Assembly: GCA_009924965.1 (NCBI GenBank) | Contig: RFQN01000011.1 | Span: 1 to 15,885, forward strand | Source of the DNA: Verrucomicrobiota bacterium | Lineage (GTDB): Bacteria > Verrucomicrobiota > Verrucomicrobiia > Opitutales > UBA953 | Length of the DNA stretch: 15,885 nucleotides | Reading direction: 5' to 3' | Part shown: in pieces, positions 8,280 to 14,382 of the stretch | Position numbering within the stretch: position 1 is the stretch's first letter | Layout: every line of letters begins with the position of its first letter | Translations under genes and position numbers: made by a program | The notes under the pieces: model-generated | The model's input: only the letters and a program-made list of their open reading frames with translations | Database searches by the model: none | What the model was told of the DNA's origin: nothing

Positions 8280-8301
8280 TAAAGGTTTCCGCTTGATTGC
8301 G

Positions 8302-8314
8302 GGGCTTGAAGCCC
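8302..8314 (+). promoter_or_regulatory. Palindrome GGGCTTGAAGCCC, candidate operator or promoter element
   Basis: This is a perfect odd-length palindrome, GGGCTT-G-AAGCCC, 25 bases before the GH-like start codon. Its core GGCTTGAAGC is also present, within another palindrome, upstream of the transporter operon (14333-14342, - strand). It contains TTGAAG (8306-8311), a possible -35 box. With a 16-base spacer, CAGATT (8328-8333) would be a weak -10, which would place transcription start at about the ATG of 8340, a leaderless message. Operator versus -35 versus chance cannot be resolved by eye. Confidence 0.35.
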
Positions 8315-8317
8315 GGA

Positions 8318-8347
8318 CGGGGCATGGCAGATTCCTGCCATGCCCCG
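8318..8347 (+). promoter_or_regulatory. Perfect 13-bp-arm hairpin covering the start codon of the GH-like gene
   Basis: CGGGGCATGGCAG (8318-8330) and CTGCCATGCCCCG (8335-8347) are exact inverted arms around an ATTC loop. The ATG at 8340-8342 is inside the 3' arm. In an mRNA that starts upstream, the stem would bury the initiation site. It could alternatively act as the transcript end of the ThuA gene, whose stop is 38 bases before it, though no U-tract follows. The structure is certain from sequence; its role is inference. Confidence 0.55.
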
Positions 8348-11300
8348 CTTCGTTTTAGCCCTCCTTGCGCTGTGCCTTGGCTGCTCGCTCCACGCCGAGA
8401 CCTATGAGCTGCGCAACGGCGACCTCATCCGCCGCTTCGAACTGAAGGACGGCCGCTTCCGAACGCTCGGCTGGACCGACAAGGCGACCGGCCGCACGCT
8501 CGACGTCGACAGCGACGAGTTCGCCATCCGCCTCTCCGACGGCACCGTGCTCACGGCCGATGACTACGAAGCGAAGGTCGTCGTCTTCAAGACACGAGGA
8601 GAAGCCATGCGCAGCTCCGGCTCCCGCAACCTACCGGACATCGAATACATGCTTCGGCCAGGCCGGACGACCAACCCGCTGGCCCCGATTAAGGTCTACC
8701 AGACCTTCTACCCCGCCCTGAAGCCGCACGAAGCGCCATCGCTCTGGTCGAAAGCACCGGCGGTCATCTACAAGGACCTCGAAATCATCTCGAAGAAGGG
8801 CCAGATCGACCGAACCGCCGGAGTGGAAACGGAACGATTCCGCACCAAAGCCAAGGCCAGCCGCGGGGGCCGCGGTGAACCGGTGGTGCTTGATGATTCC
8901 TGGGTGGTGATGCCGATGAACCCCACGACCCTGACCCGACACACCGATGGCAACCAACCGGCCGCCTACTCGCACCGATTCGAGAAGGTCGGCAACCACA
9001 GCTTCGTGGACTTCGAAAACGCCGATATCGAAAGGCGGCCCCAACCCGGGCTGGTCCGCTGCCTGTCTTTTCCCAGCTCGTCCAAGGGGGAGGAATTTGA
9101 CCCTCAAACCCGAGAAACCTACTCCCAGGCAATCGCGGTCTTCGCCATTCCAGTCGGCCAGACGCCCGAACAGGCGGTGATCGACTTTGTGCGCACCAAG
9201 GACAAGACCCGGAGCTTCACACACTACAACAACTGGTTCGACCCGTCCGGCAAGAACCTGAAGGGCGATAACCTGCCGGCCATCCACCGGCAGTTCTTGG
9301 AAGCCCTGAAGGGCTCGGGCATCAAGGTCGACGGCATGGTGCCCGACAACGGCTGGCAGGACCGCAAGTCGGTCTGGCAACCGGCGCCAGGAGCCTTTCC
9401 CGAAGGCATGAAGGACCTGAACAAGCTCAGTGAAACCCTCCGTGCTCAAGGCTCCTCGCTCGGGCTCTGGATGGCGGCAGATGGCACGACGAACGACATC
9501 AATTGGGGCGTAAACAAACGCTACGTGAAGGCCCAACCGAACGCCTACTTCAGCCAATACTTCGCCCACTACTCCCTGGCTGCGGAGAAGTACCAGTTCG
9601 AGCTGCATGACCAAATCAAAAGCCTGACAGACGTCACGAAGGTCTCCTACCTGAAGTTCGACTTCAACCACCTCTCGAACGTGGTTCCGACCGATCGACA
9701 CGGCCATGAGGCTGAGTTCTTCGGGTTTCACTTCGCCACGTTACCAGCCCGTGATGCGGGCGTCTTCATCAACGCGACGAACTGGACGTGGCATTCGCCG
9801 GCTTGGCTGCACTACGCCGATTCGGTCTGGCTCCTGGCGGGTGACGATGGGTTCAACGGCAACTGGCCGGAGCTATCGGGCCGCGCGCAGGCGACGACCG
9901 ACCGGGACGTGTATTTCTGGCGCATGTGGGGCGACCCGGCCGACCGTCCATGGTTCCCGATCTCCAACATCATGACGCACGGGATCATCCGCAACGCCCG
10001 CGGCCAGATGTCCTTCCCGACCGACCTGCCGCGCGACTGGGCCGACCACGTGCTCATGCACTATGGCCGCGGCACGCTGCTGCGCGAATGGTACCTGTCG
10101 CCGGCTTCCGTGACGCCTGAAGAATGGAAGGCGCTCATCGCGGTCCACCAGTGGACGGAATCCCGCAAACCCGACATGCTCAACACGTGCTTCGTGGGCG
10201 GCCGCCCAGATGAGGGTCACGCCTACGGCTACATGGGCTGGTCCCGCGACGGCCAGACAGGCACGCTGGTCGCCCGCAACCCGGCCGCGGGTCAGGCGAC
10301 GCTATCGGTCCGCCTGGACGCCACGACGATGTTCGCCGGCAAGCCCGGCCAAGCCTGGCATGCCCGCATGGTCTACCCATACCGCATGGATTTGGCGACG
10401 ACCTACCGCGGCGGCGAGACGGCCGAGGTCTCCATCCCGGGCTACGAGACCGTGGCCCTGGAGTTCGGCCCCGGCGAAGCCCGCGGTCCGATGTTCAAAC
10501 TGTCGGCCGACAGTTCGCATGAGGTCGTCGGGACCGGAGCGCAGCAGAAGGTCGCGGTTAAGATCGCCGACTTCATCAGCGACCGCCGCGAACTGCTGCT
10601 CATCGGCCGTCCTGCCCTCCCCAACCTGCTCATCAACGGCCAGCTCGTGAAGCCGACCCGCCAGCGCACCGGCGCTATCAATCAATACCCCGGCTACGCC
10701 CGCCACGGCATGCTCAGCGCCGAAGCCAAGCCTTGGCAGATGGCCGGCTACGACCTCAAGGCCTTCGGTGGATCCTTCGAGGTGCAGGTCGCCCCAGGCG
10801 AAACCGACACCACGGCGGAACTCTGGCTGCTCACGGAGCGACCGTTCGGCGACGACAAGCACTCGAAGGTCACGCCGCTGACCTTCCCGGGCGCGATGCG
10901 CCACACGACGCAGCTGCTGGCATCCCAGGCCTACAAGGCCGTCGTCAGCCCACCCTCGGACCTGCCGCTCGAAGCCATCCAGGGCGCGAAGTCGGCCAAA
11001 CTCACGCTCGAGGTCTTCGGCAACAACGGCAAAGCCTACGGCGACAAGACCCTTGCGCTGAACGGCGTGACGCTCGGCATCCTCCCGACCGGCGGGGACA
11101 GTTGGATGAAGGCCGATTTCAAGCTCTCGCCTGAGGCCTTGGCCAAACTGAGCAAGGCCAACGCCGCGACGGTCACTTGCCCGAAATCCGAGGACAAATT
11201 CAAGGTGCGCGGCTTGAGGCTCGTCGTGACCTTGGCGGACGGCAGCGAAGCCCGCAGCGCGCCGAGCGGCGCCCTGACGAGCCATGCCGACTGGACTTAC

Positions 11301-11360
11301 TTCGAGGGCCAGGCCTTCGCGCAGCCGACGGACAGCGGCCCGGTTACTCTCGGCCTCTAA
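8340..11360 (+). CDS. Secreted glycoside hydrolase-like protein, clan GH-D (alpha-galactosidase-like)
   Basis: This 1006-residue protein has a signal peptide (MPRFVLALLALCLGCSLHA, cleavage near residue 19), which fixes the start. An N-terminal beta-sandwich-like region (to about residue 280) precedes a probable TIM barrel. YNNWFDPSG at 296-304 resembles the barrel entry of GH36/GH27 enzymes; MVPDNGWQDR and LGLWMAADG follow. YLKFDFNH puts Asp441 at the position expected of the GH-D nucleophile. SVWLLAGDDGFNG (Asp502/Asp503) could supply the acid/base. About residues 640-1006 form beta-rich C-terminal domains of unknown kind. By analogy it would cleave alpha-galactosides or related alpha-linked sugars in the periplasm or outside the cell. 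The match is by motif reading and is loose, so another GH-D-like or an uncharacterised family is possible. The gene lies between a ThuA gene and a convergent sugar-acid operon. Confidence 0.6.
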   Translation: MPRFVLALLALCLGCSLHAETYELRNGDLIRRFELKDGRFRTLGWTDKATGRTLDVDSDEFAIRLSDGTVLTADDYEAKVVVFKTRGEAMRSSGSRNLPDIEYMLRPGRTTNPLAPIKVYQTFYPALKPHEAPSLWSKAPAVIYKDLEIISKKGQIDRTAGVETERFRTKAKASRGGRGEPVVLDDSWVVMPMNPTTLTRHTDGNQPAAYSHRFEKVGNHSFVDFENADIERRPQPGLVRCLSFPSSSKGEEFDPQTRETYSQAIAVFAIPVGQTPEQAVIDFVRTKDKTRSFTHYNNWFDPSGKNLKGDNLPAIHRQFLEALKGSGIKVDGMVPDNGWQDRKSVWQPAPGAFPEGMKDLNKLSETLRAQGSSLGLWMAADGTTNDINWGVNKRYVKAQPNAYFSQYFAHYSLAAEKYQFELHDQIKSLTDVTKVSYLKFDFNHLSNVVPTDRHGHEAEFFGFHFATLPARDAGVFINATNWTWHSPAWLHYADSVWLLAGDDGFNGNWPELSGRAQATTDRDVYFWRMWGDPADRPWFPISNIMTHGIIRNARGQMSFPTDLPRDWADHVLMHYGRGTLLREWYLSPASVTPEEWKALIAVHQWTESRKPDMLNTCFVGGRPDEGHAYGYMGWSRDGQTGTLVARNPAAGQATLSVRLDATTMFAGKPGQAWHARMVYPYRMDLATTYRGGETAEVSIPGYETVALEFGPGEARGPMFKLSADSSHEVVGTGAQQKVAVKIADFISDRRELLLIGRPALPNLLINGQLVKPTRQRTGAINQYPGYARHGMLSAEAKPWQMAGYDLKAFGGSFEVQVAPGETDTTAELWLLTERPFGDDKHSKVTPLTFPGAMRHTTQLLASQAYKAVVSPPSDLPLEAIQGAKSAKLTLEVFGNNGKAYGDKTLALNGVTLGILPTGGDSWMKADFKLSPEALAKLSKANAATVTCPKSEDKFKVRGLRLVVTLADGSEARSAPSGALTSHADWTYFEGQAFAQPTDSGPVTLGL

Positions 11361-11367
11361 GCCGAGA
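11348..11367. terminator. Hairpin whose loop contains two overlapping convergent stop codons
   Basis: TCTCGGC (11348-11354) and GCCGAGA (11361-11367) form a perfect 7-bp stem. The six-base loop CTCTAA contains both stops: TAA of the + GH-like gene at 11358-11360 and TAG of the - gluconokinase gene at 11359-11357. The two genes therefore overlap by four bases. There is no U-tract on either side, so a bidirectional 3'-end structure is possible but not proven. Confidence 0.45.
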
Positions 11368-11872
11368 CCTTCTCGAAGAAGAGCTTCAGGATATCGGCCA
11401 ACTGCGCTGGGGGGAGCGTGATCGGCAGAGTGACTGCCTTTTCAGACGGCGGGGCCGGACGCTCTAAGATGGCCAGCTGACTGGCTAGGAGCGACGGGGG
11501 CATGAAATGATCCGTCCGGGCAGCGAGTCGTTGCGCCAGGAGGGATTCAGGGCCGTCCAAAAGAACGAAGAAGAGGTCGGGGTCCCCTTTGCGGAGGGCA
11601 TCCCGATAGGCCCGCTTGAGGGCCGAGCAGGTGATGACCATCACCTCGCCGCGGGCCTTTCCTTCGGCGATACGCTGCGCCATCGCCGACAACCAGCCCA
11701 CCCGGTCTTCGTCGGTGAGCGGCTGACCCGACTTCATCTTGGCGACGTTGGCCGGCGGATGGAAATCGTCGGCCTCGACGAAAGCGAAGCCGCGTCCCTT
11801 GGCGTAATGCATGGCCACCGTGCTCTTGCCGGAGCCGGCGACGCCCATGAAGACGACGTTCGGGTGCGCCAC
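11357..11872 (-). CDS. gntK: Gluconokinase
   Basis: From the GTG at 11872 this encodes 171 residues, normal for GntK. It phosphorylates D-gluconate to 6-phosphogluconate using ATP (EC 2.7.1.12) in the cytoplasm, feeding the pentose phosphate or Entner-Doudoroff route. Visible family motifs: P-loop GVAGSGKST at residues 10-18, EADDFHPPANVAKMKSG (substrate loop), LTDEDRVGWL, ITCSALKRAYRD, and DHFMPPSLLASQLAILE. The frame stays open further upstream, but those codons overlap the dehydrogenase gene in another frame and give Arg-rich nonsense, so GTG is the better start. It begins nine bases downstream of the dehydrogenase TGA and is the last gene of a three-gene operon, probably translationally coupled. 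A related sugar acid could be the real substrate. Confidence 0.9.
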   Translation of the reverse strand: MAHPNVVFMGVAGSGKSTVAMHYAKGRGFAFVEADDFHPPANVAKMKSGQPLTDEDRVGWLSAMAQRIAEGKARGEVMVITCSALKRAYRDALRKGDPDLFFVLLDGPESLLAQRLAARTDHFMPPSLLASQLAILERPAPPSEKAVTLPITLPPAQLADILKLFFEKVSA

Positions 11873-11880
11873 GGCAAGAC

Positions 11881-12957
11881 TCAGAGGTTGATCGTGCGGC
11901 CTTCGCGGAACGACTGGTCGGCCGCGGCCACGATGCGCATCGAATTGACGGCGTCGTCGAGGTGGGCGGTGAGGTCGAGGTTCTCGCGGATGGCCTTCTC
12001 GAAGTACACCTGCTCGCGCTCGCACAAACCATCATGGCCAGGGTCGGCCTCGGTCGGGACGAGCTGGTCGGGCCTGGAGAACTTGCCGTCAGCCCCAAGG
12101 GCCGAGTGGTGCACCTTGAGCGCCTGGGCGCCCGTGTGGCCGTCGACGTCGGCGGAATTACCCTCCTGGGCGCCCTTGCCGGCGACGATCGTGACGGAGC
12201 CCTTCGGCCCCACGACGTCCTTCACGAAGAAGGCTTCCTCGGACATCATCGGGCCCCAGCCGGCCTCGTACCAGCCCACGGAACCATCGGCGAAGGTCAC
12301 CTGCAGCTGGCCGTAGTTGACCATGCCCGCCGGCAGCTCATCCGACAGGCGCGCGCCGATGCCGGACACGCGGACCGGGCGGCTGCCCGTCATGAGGCAC
12401 ATGATGTCCACGTAGTGCACGCCGCAATCGACGATCGGACTGCAGGTCTGCATGAGCGCGCGGTGGGTCTTCCAGTTGTCGCCGGAGCTCTGCTGGTTGA
12501 GGTTCATGCGCATGACCAGCGGCTTGCCGAGCTTCTGGGCCTCGGCGATGAACTGCGTCCAAGCCGGGTGATGGCGAAGGATGTAGCCAATCACGACCTT
12601 ACGGCCCGTAGACTTGGCCTTGGCGGCGATTTGTTCGGCCTCGGCGACGGAGGCCGCCAGGGGCTTTTCGACGAAGGCGTGGCACCCCGCCTCGAGCGCG
12701 GCGATGGTGTATTCGGCGTGCGTATCGGGGTAGCTAGAGATCGAGACCGCATCCGGCTTGGTCGCCTTCAGCGCTTCATGGAAATCGGCGAACTCCAGGT
12801 AGCCACCGCCGAGCTCTTGGTTGAGCTTGGCGCGGGAAGCGGCCGAACGCGTCACCAGGCCCACGATCTGGAAGCCCGGCAGTTTATGGTAGGCCAAAGC
12901 GTGCGAACGGCCCATGTGGCCGGCGCCGACGCAGAGGATGCGGATAGGGGAAGCCAT
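11881..12957 (-). CDS. Gfo/Idh/MocA family NAD(P)-dependent oxidoreductase
   Basis: This is a 358-residue cytoplasmic dehydrogenase. An N-terminal Rossmann fold opens with ILCVGAGHMGRSHA (GxGxxG at residues 11-16). SYPDTHAEY and the family-defining EKP at 97-99 follow, the Lys being the usual catalytic or substrate-binding residue. The C-terminal alpha/beta domain carries DCGVHYVD at 177-184, where Asp177 and His181 match the conserved catalytic pair. There is no signal peptide, unlike many secreted Gfo/Idh proteins of these phyla. Family members oxidise or reduce a hydroxyl on sugars, inositols or amino sugars; the particular substrate is not readable. It lies 11 bases after the MFS gene and 8 bases before gluconokinase, suggesting that an imported sugar or sugar acid is oxidised and then phosphorylated. 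Confidence 0.92.
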   Translation of the reverse strand: MASPIRILCVGAGHMGRSHALAYHKLPGFQIVGLVTRSAASRAKLNQELGGGYLEFADFHEALKATKPDAVSISSYPDTHAEYTIAALEAGCHAFVEKPLAASVAEAEQIAAKAKSTGRKVVIGYILRHHPAWTQFIAEAQKLGKPLVMRMNLNQQSSGDNWKTHRALMQTCSPIVDCGVHYVDIMCLMTGSRPVRVSGIGARLSDELPAGMVNYGQLQVTFADGSVGWYEAGWGPMMSEEAFFVKDVVGPKGSVTIVAGKGAQEGNSADVDGHTGAQALKVHHSALGADGKFSRPDQLVPTEADPGHDGLCEREQVYFEKAIRENLDLTAHLDDAVNSMRIVAAADQSFREGRTINL

Positions 12958-12968
12958 GAAAGAAATGC

Positions 12969-14291
12969 TTAACCGTTAGCCTTATCGGTGAGGCGCGTGT
13001 CGTCGTGGTAGAACAAAGCAAAGACGACGAGCAGCACCGCCGCGAAGGCCGAGGGATAGAGCCAGAACTCATCCTTGAAGACGATCTGGGTCGAGTTGGA
13101 GCGGTCGATGAACCGGCTGTCGAGCAGCGGTGCGATCATGTTGCCCGCCCAGAGCCCGAGACCGAGGGTGACCCAAGAGACCGCGGACTGGGCCAGGTTG
13201 CGGAGGCCCGCCGGCGCGCGGCGGTCGGCGTACTGCATCCCCGTCACGAAGAAGAAGTCGTAGCACAAGCCGTGCAGAGCCACGCCGGTGATGAGCATCC
13301 ACTCGGTGTTGCCGGACTTCGCGAAGATCGCGTAACGCAGCGCCCAGCAGGCCATGCCGACAAGCAGCGCGCGCTTGGCCGTGAGGTAGTTGAAGGCGAA
13401 CGGCAACAGGAGCAGGAAGACGATCTCGGAATACTGACCGATGGTCATGACCGCCTCCGGATGGGCCACGCCGCGGCTGGCGATGAAGGTGTTGGCGTAG
13501 GTGAAGTAGAGCGCGAGCGGGATGCAGAACAGGAAGGAGAAGACCAGGAAGACTAGGAACTTGAGGTCCGAGAGTAGGATGAACACCTGAGGGATGGAAC
13601 GCTGCTCGACGGAGCCGTCGGCCATACGGACCGAAACAACGGGCGGAGGTACCTCTGTCTTGTCGACCTGGCCGGCGGGGGCTTGCGTGCGAATGAATAG
13701 AGCGAGGAGACCCGCGGCAGCGAAGGCAACGGCACCGATCTTGAACACGACCGGGTCGAGACCGGCGTCCTTCAAGACGAAGAGTTTTGTGGCAAGACCC
13801 ACGGCGTAGCCGGAAGCAATCCAACCCACCGTGCCCGAGGAACGGAACCACGGAAAGAACTGGGAGTCCTTGTCCAGCGTCTGCAGGACGATGGCGTTCA
13901 GGAGCGGTAGCGCCGCGAAATAGCAGAGGGCATGGCAGAAGAGCAGGACCGAGAACGTGGACGCGGACTTGGTCAGCCCGAGGTAGCTGCAAAGCACTTC
14001 GGAGTAACCATCCATCGGCACGAGCCACAGGAGCACCCCACCGACGACGGCGAGGACGAAGAAAAGCAGTCGGGCCGAGATAGCCTTATCAGCCAACCAA
14101 CCGGCCAACAGCGCCGAGATCATGGCAGCCAACGGGCCAGCACCGTAAGCGAAGCCCGTGACATTGGGATCACCCGGGAAAGCCTGCGAGAGGTAGCGGC
14201 CCATCGGCACAAAATAGACGCCCCAGGCGAAGAGGGTCAGGAACATCACGGCGGCCGCGAGGGCGTAGCGTAGGAACTTGTTGTCGGACAT
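12969..14291 (-). CDS. MFS transporter, nucleoside:H+ symporter-like
   Basis: From the ATG at 14291 this gives 440 residues with about 12 hydrophobic segments and a soluble loop near the middle (from about APAGQVDKTEVPPP to ADGSVEQRSIPQ). The first helix, AVMFLTLFAWGVYFVPMGRYL region, and HGLCYDFFFVTGMQYADRRAP in the C-terminal half are characteristic of the nucleoside:H+ symporter (NupG/XapB-like) group as found in Bacteroidota and Verrucomicrobiota. There such permeases often sit in sugar-use loci, so the substrate need not be a nucleoside. An in-frame ATG at 14339 would add 16 residues rich in Arg and Cys (KRRGECRCWG), which do not fit the family, hence the shorter start. It is the first gene of the MFS-dehydrogenase-gluconokinase operon. 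Its leader holds a small hairpin and an operator-like palindrome. Confidence 0.88.
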   Translation of the reverse strand: MSDNKFLRYALAAAVMFLTLFAWGVYFVPMGRYLSQAFPGDPNVTGFAYGAGPLAAMISALLAGWLADKAISARLLFFVLAVVGGVLLWLVPMDGYSEVLCSYLGLTKSASTFSVLLFCHALCYFAALPLLNAIVLQTLDKDSQFFPWFRSSGTVGWIASGYAVGLATKLFVLKDAGLDPVVFKIGAVAFAAAGLLALFIRTQAPAGQVDKTEVPPPVVSVRMADGSVEQRSIPQVFILLSDLKFLVFLVFSFLFCIPLALYFTYANTFIASRGVAHPEAVMTIGQYSEIVFLLLLPFAFNYLTAKRALLVGMACWALRYAIFAKSGNTEWMLITGVALHGLCYDFFFVTGMQYADRRAPAGLRNLAQSAVSWVTLGLGLWAGNMIAPLLDSRFIDRSNSTQIVFKDEFWLYPSAFAAVLLVVFALFYHDDTRLTDKANG

Positions 14292-14298
14292 GGGGTGT

Positions 14299-14312
14299 TG
14301 GGGTTGTCCCCA
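14299..14312 (-). promoter_or_regulatory. Small GC hairpin in the MFS leader
   Basis: TGGGG (14299-14303) and CCCCA (14308-14312) pair around a four-base loop. On the - strand the hairpin ends seven bases before the ATG at 14291, where a Shine-Dalgarno sequence would otherwise be. It may affect initiation, but a 5-bp stem in GC-rich DNA can arise by chance. Confidence 0.3.
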
Positions 14313-14326
14313 GCATCGACACTCCC

Positions 14327-14347
14327 CTCTCCGCTTCAAGCCGAGAG
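14327..14347 (-). promoter_or_regulatory. Interrupted palindrome upstream of the transporter operon, candidate operator
   Basis: Read on the - strand the site is CTCTC-G-GCTT-G-AAGC-G-GAGAG: nested arms CTCTC/GAGAG and GCTT/AAGC, symmetric about one central base. It contains GGCTTGAAGC, the same word as in the palindrome before the GH-like gene at 8302-8314, and TTGAAG as a possible -35 box. With a 16-base spacer, GATGCT would be a weak -10 (14317-14312). The site is 36 bases upstream of the MFS start and downstream of the sulfatase stop, so it would govern the operon and not the sulfatase. Confidence 0.4.
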
Positions 14348-14382
14348 ATACCCGCTGACGCCCGCTATCGAGCGATTATCGG

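Noticed and set aside
8631..9731. 366-codon - strand frame inside the GH-like gene, and a 327-codon one at 10302-11285
   Set aside because: They are antisense shadows of a gene with a signal peptide and TIM-barrel motifs. No family features.
11357..12025. Longer gluconokinase reading from an ATG at 12025
   Set aside because: The extra 51 residues overlap the dehydrogenase gene, are Arg/Pro-rich and precede the normal GntK N-terminus. The GTG at 11872 gives the usual length and spacing.
11962..12972. 336-codon + strand frame opposite the Gfo/Idh/MocA gene
   Set aside because: The - strand frame has the Rossmann, EKP and DxGxH motifs; the + frame is Arg/Gly/His-rich and featureless.
12969..14339. 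MFS start at 14339
   Set aside because: The added residues are charged and Cys-containing and do not fit an MFS N-terminus. They also extend through the operator-like palindrome at 14327-14347.
14363..14374. CGCT-ATCG-AGCG as a terminator for the sulfatase
   Set aside because: Only a 4-bp stem with no U-tract. Too weak to report as a feature.
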